The notes under the pieces: generated by a model | What the model was told of the DNA's origin: nothing | What the model saw: only the letters and a program-made list of their open reading frames with translations | The model's database searches: none | Source: Acidobacteriaceae bacterium | GTDB lineage: Bacteria > Acidobacteriota > Terriglobia > Terriglobales > Acidobacteriaceae | DNA length: 51,925 bases | Direction of reading: 5' to 3' | Assembly: GCA_030040425.1 (NCBI GenBank) | Contig: JASHTS010000011.1 | Coordinates: 1-51,925, forward strand | Part shown: positions 26,450-34,901 of the stretch, in pieces | Layout: every line of letters starts with the position of its first letter | Position numbering within the stretch: the first letter of the stretch is position 1 | Translations under genes and position numbers: made by a program

Positions 26450-27771
26450 GCAACGCCTCGCTTCGCGCGAAGAAACGGAAGAATCCCGCGAAACTTGCCG
26501 AGCAGCACCGGCAAGACTTCGTCTGCGAGTGCCTTCCGCGGATCGTGGCTCTCCAGCCTCGACCAATGATCGCGGAAAAGAATCAAGGCCGCCGCCGAGG
26601 CCACGGTAAGGAACGTGAGCAGGGCTGTAAGCAGCGTTCGTGGCGGAAACGACTTTTTCTCCGCCACGCCCGGCGCATCGATCACGCTCACCGCAGGGAC
26701 GTCACGCGCCTCCTCGATGCGCGCCAATTCGTACTGCTGCGTGAGCAGCTCGAACGCAGCCTCTTCTGCTTTTACGCGCCGATAGAGATCGGCATAGGGT
26801 ACGGCAAGCCGTGGAAGCTGGCGCAGCGGCGGGTACAAGTCGCCCGCGCCATCGCCCGTTCCCGACAAATCGACTGCGGTGTCGGCTTGCGCGGAAGCGC
26901 CGCTGCCCGTCATCTTCTCCAAACCGCTCTCCAGCGCCGCAATGCGAGCCTGCGCTTCACGCACGCGCACGTTGTCGTCGCCGTACATTTGACGCAACGA
27001 CTCAAGGTCCGACCGCTGAATCAGCAGCTCTGCCTGCACCTGTGCGCTGCCCTCCACCATGGCGCGCGTCTGGTCGCCCAGGTCGATGGTCCCGCTCCTG
27101 CTTGAAAAGGCGCTCAGATCGAGCTGCGCACGCTCGAGGTCCGCCTGCACCGCATGCAATCTCTGTTCAATGAACACGCGCTCCTGGTGTGCAGCCGAAA
27201 CGTTTGTTCGTGTCACCAGCTTGTTCAGTTCGTCCAGATAGCCCTGTGCCAGGTCCCGCGCGCGCACCGGACTCTCGTCTTCGACCTCAATCGTGATCAC
27301 GCCGCTTTTCTTGTCGTCGGCAATGCTCGTGCGCCGCGCCAGATGCTTGGCGGTGTCGATGCGGTAGCGCGTGCGGTAGACGTGCTGGAGATTGAAGCGG
27401 TCAATCAACCGCCCGCTCACAGTGCCGCTGCGCAGCAGATCAATGAACAGCGCCGTGGAGGAGTGTTCGCCGAGCAGCCCGCCCGCAAGGCTGCCGATCG
27501 ATCCCAGGCTGCCTGCGTGCGATGCCAGCGCGGCCAGCATCAATGCGTTCGAATTCGGCTGGTCCGGAGGCATGATGCTGGCCGTCGACTTGTAACGCTT
27601 CGGAATCAGGAACGCGATGCCGAGACTCACCAGGAACGACACGACGGCAACCCGCATCAGCGTGCTGCGATGGTTCCATAAGAGGCGCGAGCGCACGGCC
27701 CAATGCTCCTGCGCCGCGCGCTGCGCCGGGTCCACGAGCTTCAGCCGTTCCGGCGCCGCGTTCGCACTCAT
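26446..27771 (-). CDS. Chain-length determinant / GumC-like polysaccharide copolymerase (no kinase domain)
   Basis: 441 residues; AAGGAGG sits 5 nt before ATG 27771. Two membrane helices flank the protein: near 38-56 (RVAVVSFLVSLGIAFLIPKRYKSTASI, with the Wzz start motif) and ~380-400 (TLLTALLTFLTVASAAALILF), preceded by the Pro-rich APGVAEKKSFPPR. The periplasmic part has long coiled-coil segments (~180-280). No Walker motifs or Tyr-rich tail are present, so a BY-kinase would have to be separate; none is seen in the window. It controls polymer length and couples to the outer-membrane exporter encoded just upstream. Confidence 0.88.
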   Translation of the reverse strand: MSANAAPERLKLVDPAQRAAQEHWAVRSRLLWNHRSTLMRVAVVSFLVSLGIAFLIPKRYKSTASIMPPDQPNSNALMLAALASHAGSLGSIGSLAGGLLGEHSSTALFIDLLRSGTVSGRLIDRFNLQHVYRTRYRIDTAKHLARRTSIADDKKSGVITIEVEDESPVRARDLAQGYLDELNKLVTRTNVSAAHQERVFIEQRLHAVQADLERAQLDLSAFSSRSGTIDLGDQTRAMVEGSAQVQAELLIQRSDLESLRQMYGDDNVRVREAQARIAALESGLEKMTGSGASAQADTAVDLSGTGDGAGDLYPPLRQLPRLAVPYADLYRRVKAEEAAFELLTQQYELARIEEARDVPAVSVIDAPGVAEKKSFPPRTLLTALLTFLTVASAAALILFRDHWSRLESHDPRKALADEVLPVLLGKFRGILPFLRAKRGVA

Positions 27772-27781
27772 CGCAACCTCC

Positions 27782-30700
27782 TTACAGCGCCGCCGCCGTT
27801 ACACCGGCCGTCAGCGCCACCGATGCGGCGAGCTGCCCGGTGACCAGCAGATTTCTCCACAGAGCCGAAGCGCCGATGATCTTTTGCGGCACCACCACCA
27901 CGTCACCGGGATTGAGCCGCGTCTCCAGCACCTCGCCTCCGAGCCACCCTCCCGATCGGCGCCCAACCACCGAACCATTGGCGCGAATAATGAAAATCTC
28001 CTTGCGGTCTGCGGTTGCGCTGGCGCCGCCCGCGTGGCTCAGGTACCATCCTGCCGTCTTGTCCGGCGTGAAGGTGAGCGCCGTGGCGTTGTACACCTGC
28101 CCCGTCACCAACACAAATCCAGGCCGCTTCGGGATCGTCACCACGTCGCCGCGGCGCAGTTCGATGTCCGCGGCTGTGCCCGCCCAGCGATTGATGTCGG
28201 CTGTAATCTGGATCACCATGCGGCCTGCGGGCGGATGGCTCTTCAGCTCCGCGATCACCTCGTCCTGCTGCGCCTTGATCGTCTCCAGCGCCGCACCCGC
28301 GTTCGCGCCGCTTACCGTAGGCGACAGACGCGCCGCTGCCGAACTCGTCTCGATCTGCCGGATCAGCTCGTCGCGGCTCTTCTGTTCCAGCTCTTTCACC
28401 TGCTCCCGCACCAGCACAGCGCCCATGGGATACGCATCGGGCAAGAAGCCGCCGGCGCGCATCAGCACCGAGCTCAGCCGTTCGCCGTTTTCGAATCCAT
28501 AACCGCCCGGAAATTTCACCTGCCCTTGAATCGTCACCGACTGGCCGATCTCATTCCATCCCGTCATCTGGTGGACCATCAGCGTATCGCCCACCTTCAG
28601 CGCAACGTCGGCCGTCGCGTCCGCGCCGGAGACCGCGGCGCCAATCCGCACCGTCAACACATTTCCGGCCACGCCCTTTCCGTTGTCCACGTCGTAGCTT
28701 GTCAGGTCGGCGCTCTCCAGCATCGCATCGCGCTTGAATCCACCTGCCATTCTCACCAGTTGCGCTGCCGTCATCCCTGCGGACATCGGGTAATTGCCAG
28801 GCCGCAGCACTTCCCCGAGCACCGTCACCTTGGGCGCATCGATCTCGTATCGTCCATAGACGCGGATCGTGTCAAACGGCTGCAGGTTCACGTCGGCGTT
28901 GCCGATCAGCACATCGGGCACGTTGAACGCGATCGTCTCCGCATGCAGATCGGGCGCAACCAGCCGCACCAACTCTCCATGCGCCGCAGGCTCCGGCAGC
29001 AAGTCTCGGTAGCTCTCGAGCGCATCGCTCAGCCGCATTCCATCGTGGTAGGCCAGCCGTCCCGGCCGCGCCACGTGTCCTTCGAGATACACCACTCCCG
29101 CGCTGTAGGGCAGGATCGGCTCGACGGTTATGCGATCGCCATCCTGCACCGCGAAATCCGCCCCCGGTTCTTCGCCCGGCGGATCTTCGGCAAGATCCAC
29201 TCGCACGGTCTCGCGCTTGTGGTCGGCGCCGATGCGCTCTACGCGCACGCGGCCTGGAGCTGCGGAAGCCGTCAACCCACCTGCATCCGCGATCACCGCA
29301 TCCAGCGTGGTCTCGCTGCCTTTCAGCTCGTAAATCGCCGGCCGCTTCACGGCGCCTGAAACCGCCGCTTGCGCACCTGCGGGCGGCACCAGCAGCGTGT
29401 CTCCGCTCTCGAACCGCTCGCTTCCTTTGCGAATCCCGTGCAGCAGAAAATCGTAAAGGTCCACCGTCTCCACCAGTTGCCTGCCGCGATAATGGAGCAG
29501 CGTGCGCAGCGATCCCGTCGAAGTCGGCCCGCCCGCCGCATAGAGTGCGCTCAGCGGCGTGGCCAGCGAACTGATGTCGTAGCCGCCCGGACGCTGCACG
29601 TCGCCCACCACATAGACCCGCACGGAGCGCAGCCCCAAAGCCGTCACCGCGCATTGCGCGTTCCGGTACTGCCGTTTCAGCGCCGATTCAATCAGCCCCT
29701 GCGCGCGTTCGAGCGTAAGCCCGGCCACAGCCAGCGGCGCCGAATCCGGCAACAGGACCCGGCCCGCGCGATCGACCGTCCGCGTAATGCTCTGCGTAAC
29801 TCCGCCCCAAAGATCGATAGTGAGGGAGTCGCCCGGGCCCAGCACATAATCGGGCCCCAGCGGCACGTCGAGCGGCGTATCGCGCCCCGATATGCCGCGC
29901 GCAGCCGCGGGCGCGTCGCGCTCCACGAACACATCGGAGCCAAACCGTCTCAGCGGTACGGTCGATTCCGGAATCTGCGTGTACAGGTCGCGCATCGATT
30001 GCAGGTTGTAAGGTGCGGCCTCGCGCAGCACTTTGGGCGCCTCTGTGGACGAGTTCGCCGCTTCATTGCGCGTTCGCAGGCCTCCCGCAGTCGCCGCCCG
30101 GTTCACGGTGTAACCGGCGCTCACGTTCGCCGGCAGCGCCAGTGCACTTTCATCGCTTTGAAGCCGCCCCATCGTCAACCCGTTCGCTTGCGCTGCGCCC
30201 GTTTCGCGCAGCGCATCGGCAAAATCGCCATCCGTAAGGCCCGGCGTCTGCCACGCCATCGAAGCATCGTTCCCCGCCGCGCTTGCTTCGCCGTTCTGCG
30301 ATTCGTCCCCTGCCAAATAGCCACGGGCGCGCAGATACGCGGCAATTCCCGCGCGCAACTTTGCATTGGCCTGAATCTCGCTGTAAAACTTGCCGTCGGA
30401 GATCTCATCCGCGCTCGTCTCCACGCCCTGTTCTGTGAGGCGTTCGGCCACGAGCGACTTGAGCTCGACCATCAGGTCCGGGTTCTGTTCGAGAATCTCA
30501 ACGATCTGGCTCGACGAAATCGTCAACGCTGGCGCGACTGTGGCCGATGATTGCGATGTGCCGGACGTGGCGCCGTCGGGCGTCACCTGCCTGCCCATCG
30601 CGTTTCCGGCCTGTCCTGCGCCTGAAGCCGCCGCGCCCCAATCGCCGGTTGCCGTTGGCGCCTGACTGTGCGCCACAGTGCCACGTGCAATCCATGCGGA

Positions 30701-30817
30701 GAACGCCAACGCCACAACCCCGCTCCAGCGCGCCAATCGTTTTGGCGTTGAAGTCTCCCGCCGGCAGGTGCGCCGGGCGGGGCCATTCCTCGCAGGAGAT
30801 GGGAGGCTCAGCAACAT
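27782..30817 (-). CDS. Large polysaccharide export protein, Wza-like with multiple SLBB domains
   Basis: 1,011 residues from ATG 30817; GTG 30844 is an alternative. An N-terminal signal/anchor (~31-53) precedes a ~270-residue low-complexity and helical region absent from small Wza proteins. The Poly_export domain follows (GPDYVLGPGDSLTIDLWGG ... VDRAGRVLLPD), then repeated SLBB domains, recognisable by VYVVGDVQRPGGYDI, YLEGHVARPGRLAY, TVLGEVLRPGNYPM, TIQGQVKFPGGYGF and LVTGQVYNATALTF. E. coli Wza has 379 residues; this type resembles the long SLBB exporters of Bacteroidota and Acidobacteriota. It forms the periplasm-spanning/outer-membrane exit of the polymer. First gene of the exopolysaccharide operon; a TGACA array lies 50 bp upstream. 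Confidence 0.88.
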   Translation of the reverse strand: MLLSLPSPARNGPARRTCRRETSTPKRLARWSGVVALAFSAWIARGTVAHSQAPTATGDWGAAASGAGQAGNAMGRQVTPDGATSGTSQSSATVAPALTISSSQIVEILEQNPDLMVELKSLVAERLTEQGVETSADEISDGKFYSEIQANAKLRAGIAAYLRARGYLAGDESQNGEASAAGNDASMAWQTPGLTDGDFADALRETGAAQANGLTMGRLQSDESALALPANVSAGYTVNRAATAGGLRTRNEAANSSTEAPKVLREAAPYNLQSMRDLYTQIPESTVPLRRFGSDVFVERDAPAAARGISGRDTPLDVPLGPDYVLGPGDSLTIDLWGGVTQSITRTVDRAGRVLLPDSAPLAVAGLTLERAQGLIESALKRQYRNAQCAVTALGLRSVRVYVVGDVQRPGGYDISSLATPLSALYAAGGPTSTGSLRTLLHYRGRQLVETVDLYDFLLHGIRKGSERFESGDTLLVPPAGAQAAVSGAVKRPAIYELKGSETTLDAVIADAGGLTASAAPGRVRVERIGADHKRETVRVDLAEDPPGEEPGADFAVQDGDRITVEPILPYSAGVVYLEGHVARPGRLAYHDGMRLSDALESYRDLLPEPAAHGELVRLVAPDLHAETIAFNVPDVLIGNADVNLQPFDTIRVYGRYEIDAPKVTVLGEVLRPGNYPMSAGMTAAQLVRMAGGFKRDAMLESADLTSYDVDNGKGVAGNVLTVRIGAAVSGADATADVALKVGDTLMVHQMTGWNEIGQSVTIQGQVKFPGGYGFENGERLSSVLMRAGGFLPDAYPMGAVLVREQVKELEQKSRDELIRQIETSSAAARLSPTVSGANAGAALETIKAQQDEVIAELKSHPPAGRMVIQITADINRWAGTAADIELRRGDVVTIPKRPGFVLVTGQVYNATALTFTPDKTAGWYLSHAGGASATADRKEIFIIRANGSVVGRRSGGWLGGEVLETRLNPGDVVVVPQKIIGASALWRNLLVTGQLAASVALTAGVTAAAL

Positions 30818-30866
30818 GGAGTTTCCGTTCTTCGCTCTCGACACTACGGAATCCGCACCTGCGGCG

Positions 30867-30904
30867 TGTCATATGCGCGTCAGGAAATTGTCATTCCTTT
30901 GTTA
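30867..30904 (-). promoter_or_regulatory. Array A: four 11-bp phased TGACA repeats upstream of the EPS operon
   Basis: On the plus strand TGTCA 30867, CGTCA 30878, TGTCA 30889 and TGTTA 30900 are exactly 11 bp apart; read toward the EPS operon they are TAACA, TGACA, TGACG, TGACA. The gene-proximal unit ends 50 bp before ATG 30817. The spacing is that of tandem OmpR/PhoB-family binding sites. Confidence 0.7.
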
Positions 30905-30960
30905 GGTGGCTCGAAATTTTCGCGCGATCTACAGTCGGCGCGCCCAAGGGCAGGGAAGTC

Positions 30961-32298
30961 TCACGAGCGCTCTTCCCTTTGCCTTCGCCAGCGTGCCGCT
31001 GCCCACAAATAGCGCAGTCCTTCCACGACGTGAAAGCGCAGCCGGTAGAGCACAAAGCGAAGCTGCGCGTGTGCGCGCCGCAATCTTGCCGCCGGCGGTT
31101 CGCCCTCTGCCGCAATGGTGATGGCCGGAGGGAGCCGGAGCGGCAGCAGTTGTTCGCGCAGCGTGCGCTTTGCGGGAATTCCAACCATCGCGAGTTCCTG
31201 TTGCAGGAGCAGGCAGAGCTTGTAGCCTGGTGAGTTGCTCAGCAGGGAGCGGTATCCGTGCATATCCACCCAGAGCCGCACGCCGTCGGGCAGCCGGTCC
31301 GCGCTCCAGCACCGCAGCTCCTCGGGGGCAAAAGCGCCAAAGGCGGCTTCGATCAACCGCGTTGCCACACCCAGCCCCAGATACTTCCGCGGCGAATCGC
31401 CGGCCATCGATTGCAATTGCCGCCAAAATTCCGTGTCATCGCCGCGCGCGATCACGTGCCGGCGAAACTCCAGCAGGTGCGACCCGCGCGCCATGTCATT
31501 ACACATATGCTTGAACACATGCATTCCCTGCCACAAGAAGAGTTCCACGGCCGGAAGCACCGGCATCTCCCTGCCGCGGAAATCGCGCATCTCCCTGCGC
31601 GCAAGAAGCGAGCGTTCGCCCTCTCCGCTCGCCTCGAGATGCAGCTCCACGCTTTTACGCACGTGCGGCTTATACAGGTCCTTGAGGGAGCGCGCCGGCG
31701 GATGAGTGGTCTTGAACTCCCACGTGCGGCCGCTGATCGCCTGCCGATGATAGCCTTTCGCTTCCAGAATGCGCCGCGCCTCTTCTGCGTCATTTTCCGC
31801 AACCAGGTAATCCAGATCGGACTGCAACCGCAATTCGAGCTTCGGCGCCGAGTGCGGCCACAGCGAGAATCCCTTCAGCAGGGCATAGGTGAGATTGTTC
31901 CGCTGGAACTCGGCCTCAAGCGCATCTGCCTCGGCGATCAACGCCCGCGTGCGTTCGGTGTTGTCGGCAAGATTTTGTTTGAGCCGCGCGTAAGCCCCGG
32001 CCGGCAGCCAGCGAATCGCGCCCAGCTCGTTCACTCGATCGAAGAAGTAAAGAGCAAGGCCACTCGAGTCGAGCCAGCGCAGCAGCCGCTTCCACTCTGT
32101 GCCGGAAAGTTCCTGAAGCGGCGCGCACTGCGCGGGCGGCGGATCGCAGAAGCACCGGAGTGCGGCCGCGCATGCGGCCATTTCTCTTGAGGGCTTCCCC
32201 TGCGCCGTTGTCCAGCGTGCTGCGGCATACGGGGGAGTTTCCGCGAGTTGATCGTCTCCGTACATCCAGCGTGTGCCTGCGGAGAAACCGCGATTCAC
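30961..32298 (-). CDS. Nucleotidyltransferase-fold protein (NTP_transf_5 type)
   Basis: 445 residues from GTG 32298 (an internal ATG at residue 12 is possible). The central region shows the pattern of the uncharacterised nucleotidyltransferase family found in polysaccharide and peptide-modification loci: YALLKGFSLWPHSAPKLELR, then QSDLDYLV with the acidic D-x-D pair that would bind metal, and VELHLEASGEGE plus FLWQGMHVFKH. Members are predicted to transfer a nucleotide or modify a carrier; no member I know of has a settled role. It lies just upstream of the EPS operon on the same strand, with a phased TGACA array 32 bp before its start. An HprK-like kinase gene, often found near such proteins, is 2.6 kb away. 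Confidence 0.75.
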   Translation of the reverse strand: MNRGFSAGTRWMYGDDQLAETPPYAAARWTTAQGKPSREMAACAAALRCFCDPPPAQCAPLQELSGTEWKRLLRWLDSSGLALYFFDRVNELGAIRWLPAGAYARLKQNLADNTERTRALIAEADALEAEFQRNNLTYALLKGFSLWPHSAPKLELRLQSDLDYLVAENDAEEARRILEAKGYHRQAISGRTWEFKTTHPPARSLKDLYKPHVRKSVELHLEASGEGERSLLARREMRDFRGREMPVLPAVELFLWQGMHVFKHMCNDMARGSHLLEFRRHVIARGDDTEFWRQLQSMAGDSPRKYLGLGVATRLIEAAFGAFAPEELRCWSADRLPDGVRLWVDMHGYRSLLSNSPGYKLCLLLQQELAMVGIPAKRTLREQLLPLRLPPAITIAAEGEPPAARLRRAHAQLRFVLYRLRFHVVEGLRYLWAAARWRRQREERS

Positions 32299-32329
32299 TC
32301 TTGAGTGTTGCCCATCCGCAACTTCCGGT

Positions 32330-32356
32330 TGTCACGCGGTTGTCAGACGATTGTCA
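32330..32356 (-). promoter_or_regulatory. Array B: three perfect 11-bp phased TGACA repeats before the nucleotidyltransferase gene
   Basis: Plus-strand TGTCA at 32330, 32341 and 32352, exactly 11 bp apart; toward the gene each unit reads TGACAA plus five bases. The proximal unit is 32 bp from GTG 32298. This is the most regular array in the window. Confidence 0.75.
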
Positions 32357-32423
32357 CGGTTTCTTGCAACTCCGGATCTTCCGTTCCCCCGCCGCTCGAG
32401 CCATACGCCGCCGTGAACGCTCA

Positions 32424-32461
32424 TGACATTCCCTTGACAAAGAGTTGACCTTCGGGCGACA
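32424..32461 (+). promoter_or_regulatory. Array C: four 11-bp phased TGACA repeats before the outer-membrane barrel gene
   Basis: TGACA 32424, TGACA 32435, TGACC 32446 and CGACA 32457, spaced 11 bp, reading toward the plus-strand gene at 32495. The unit at 32435 includes a perfect TTGACA, so the array overlaps or replaces a -35 element. Confidence 0.72.
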
Positions 32462-32494
32462 CGCTCAACCGTGCATGTGGTTATTGTTCAATGC

Positions 32495-33559
32495 ATGGCC
32501 GACTTCACCACCATTTCTTTCGCTCCCTCGGCGAAGACGAAACTTGTCGCCGTTTCTGTCGTCCTCGTTTCGTGTTTCGGGCTCGGGGCCGCCGCGCAGA
32601 ACTCCCCGCTCCTCTCCGGCGGCGCTGCGTTTCTCACCAGCACGCGCGGCGGCAAAACCAGCTATCAGCCCATCATCGAGCCGCTGCTGGCCGCTCCTCT
32701 CGGCGGCCACTTTCTTGTTGAATCGCGCGCAGCGCTTCTTGAGGAAATCTCTCCCAACACCGGCGGCCAATCGGGCTACGACCATTTCCACTACATTGCG
32801 GTCACTTATCTCCAGGGAGACATCCTCGCCTCGCCCCACGCCACGCTCGTTGCGGGCAGCTTTCTGCTTCCGTTTAACACATACAACGAGCGGCTCTCGC
32901 CCGTGTGGATCGGCAACTTCCAGGACAGTCCCGCAGTTGAAAGCCTGGGACTTCTCTCCACGTTCACGGGCGTCGGCGGCGAATTGCGTGGCTCCGCCGT
33001 CTCCACCAGCGATTACTCCCTCGATTACACGGCGTGGTTCTCTGCGCGCAGCTCCAATGAGCAGTTCAGCTCCGAGCGCTCCTCCGGTGGGCGCCTCGCT
33101 CTTTACCTGCCTGAGATGCGCCTTGAAGGCGGCCTGTCTTACGACCGATCTCTCCAAAACACGGAGGAAAATTTCTATGGCGCGCACCTCTGGTGGGAAA
33201 CCAAGGGCGCGGCGTTTCGTTTTCGCTCCGAGTTCGCGCGCAGCCATCACGTGCAGGGCTACTGGGCCGAGGCGGACCTTCGCACGCTCATGTTCGGCGG
33301 CGCCGATAGCTGGCGCGGCCGTTTTGAGCCACTCTTCCGCATGCAGCAGACTTTTCGCCGCGACACCGTGGTGAGCGACGGCCTTCCACTCGTCAACACG
33401 CAGCGCGCCGATTTCGGCCTCGACTACAACCTGCCGCACAACACGCGCATTCTTACCAGCTACTCCCGCTCCTTTTCTCCATCAGGCAACGAGAACATCT
33501 GGGAAACCGGCATCGTCTATCGCCTGCTCTTTCCCGCCTGGAAAGGCAAGAGCCAGTAA
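32495..33559 (+). CDS. Outer-membrane beta-barrel-like protein of unknown function
   Basis: 354 residues from ATG 32495 (GTG 32471 is an alternative). A signal peptide with core KTKLVAVSVVLVSCFGLGAAAQ is followed by alternating polar/hydrophobic strands with frequent aromatic ends (YHYIAVTYL-like, SYDRSLQN, RSEFARSHHVQGYWAEADLR, GLDYNLPHNTRILTSYSRSFS) and a C-terminus ending ...ETGIVYRLLF. This fits a ~14-16-strand outer-membrane barrel. No TonB box or known porin signature is visible. Array C lies just upstream, and the gene diverges from the nucleotidyltransferase gene. It converges with the MFS gene with only 19 bp between stops. Confidence 0.65.
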   Translation: MADFTTISFAPSAKTKLVAVSVVLVSCFGLGAAAQNSPLLSGGAAFLTSTRGGKTSYQPIIEPLLAAPLGGHFLVESRAALLEEISPNTGGQSGYDHFHYIAVTYLQGDILASPHATLVAGSFLLPFNTYNERLSPVWIGNFQDSPAVESLGLLSTFTGVGGELRGSAVSTSDYSLDYTAWFSARSSNEQFSSERSSGGRLALYLPEMRLEGGLSYDRSLQNTEENFYGAHLWWETKGAAFRFRSEFARSHHVQGYWAEADLRTLMFGGADSWRGRFEPLFRMQQTFRRDTVVSDGLPLVNTQRADFGLDYNLPHNTRILTSYSRSFSPSGNENIWETGIVYRLLFPAWKGKSQ

Positions 33560-33578
33560 TCCTGGTTCGATTCGCAGC

Positions 33579-34901
33579 TCAAGCGCCCGCTGCATCCCGC
33601 GCTCCCCGAGTTTCCTTGCTGGGGACCAGAAGCCAGAACAGCAGCGAGACGCCCGCGGCCGTCAACGCCAGACCCAGCAGCACCGGCGGATAACCGAAGC
33701 GCGCAAACAACGCGCCGGCCAGCGCCGTGGCTCCTGCTCCGCTCAGCGCGCTCACAAACATGGTCATCGCCGAAGCGGAGCTGCGCTCGCCGTCCGGCGT
33801 CTCGTTCATCAGCAGGTTGTAGAGTCCGGGTGAGCTCGCCCATTGCGCCGCCGCAAAGGTCATGTAGAGCGCCACGGCCAGGGCCGGGCTGCGCGCGCCG
33901 GCCAGCCAGCCCAGCACCAGCGCTGCGGCCATCTGCGTCAGCACGATTCCGTTCAACAATCCGGTTTTGCGAAAGAGATACGGCGTCGCCAGGCCCATAA
34001 GCAACTGCACCACCTGCACCGCGGTAAACACCAGTCCGATGCTGGCCATGGGCACGCGCAGATCGCGCTCCAGATACACGTTCGCAAATGGCGTAAACGC
34101 GGCCAACACTGCAGCCCACAGCCCCATCAGGGGCAGAAAGCGAAGCAGGAAAGGGTGCAGATTCCGAAACGGCCACGCACGCCTGCTCTCTGTCTTGCGA
34201 TCCTCGTTTTCCGGCTCGGGCACGTGCAGGCGCAGCGCGGGAATGAGCCCCGCAAATGCGATGGCGCAGGATGCAAGGAGGATCAGCCGCTTTACCTCTG
34301 CGGGTTGCATGGCGATACCGGCCCTGGCCAGCCATTCGCGCAGGTAACCGCACACGATGCCGCCCACCATGCTCGTCCCTACGCTCACGGAGTAGATCAG
34401 GCTGAATCCCGCGGTGCGGTTCTCCTCGCTCGTCAGCCTTGCCACTGCGGGAAGGTAGCACACCGCCCATCCGCTCATGACCACGCCGGAGAGAAACGCC
34501 AACACGATCTGCGCCGGCTCCCACATCCATCCTGCCCGCGCTGCGCTCAATAGAGCCGCACCCGCAAACACCGCCATCAGAAGCGGCCGCACGCCGAACC
34601 TGCGCGCGATTCCGCCGGCGGGCAAAGTGCCCGCCACCGAGCCCAGCGTGAGCGCGCCGCCGATCAGGCCAATGGCGCGATCGTTGAAGCCGTGGTCCAG
34701 AAGGTAGAGATTGAAGAGAAAAAAGTAGACCGAATACCCGGCGTCGTAAAAGAAGGCTGCCGAAAAAAACAGCCAATAGCCGCGGCTGAAGTTTCTCTCT
34801 TTGAGCCACGGCAGCGGATCGCGCCAGAACGAGAGCTCTCGCCGCTGCCCGGGCGCGGCCAGAACCGGGTCGCTCGCCGGTTCGACGACCGGCTCGATCA
34901 C
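33579..34901 (-). CDS. MFS transporter
   Basis: 440 residues from GTG 34901, selected because GGAGG precedes it and it overlaps the HprK-like stop (GTGA, 34898-34901); the frame extends further to GTG 34943. Twelve hydrophobic helices are evident. Between helices 2 and 3 is GGIARRFGVRPLL, the MFS loop motif. Helix 1 is preceded by LPWLKERNFSRGYWLFF. Substrate unknown. As third gene after a TonB receptor and an HprK-like kinase it probably handles the inner-membrane step for a ligand taken up by the receptor. Confidence 0.82.
   Translation of the reverse strand: MIEPVVEPASDPVLAAPGQRRELSFWRDPLPWLKERNFSRGYWLFFSAAFFYDAGYSVYFFLFNLYLLDHGFNDRAIGLIGGALTLGSVAGTLPAGGIARRFGVRPLLMAVFAGAALLSAARAGWMWEPAQIVLAFLSGVVMSGWAVCYLPAVARLTSEENRTAGFSLIYSVSVGTSMVGGIVCGYLREWLARAGIAMQPAEVKRLILLASCAIAFAGLIPALRLHVPEPENEDRKTESRRAWPFRNLHPFLLRFLPLMGLWAAVLAAFTPFANVYLERDLRVPMASIGLVFTAVQVVQLLMGLATPYLFRKTGLLNGIVLTQMAAALVLGWLAGARSPALAVALYMTFAAAQWASSPGLYNLLMNETPDGERSSASAMTMFVSALSGAGATALAGALFARFGYPPVLLGLALTAAGVSLLFWLLVPSKETRGARDAAGA

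Noticed and set aside
32434-32439. Perfect TTGACA read as a simple sigma70 -35 box
   Set aside because: It is one unit of the 11-bp phased array C, and no good -10 lies 16-18 bp downstream; the array explains it better.
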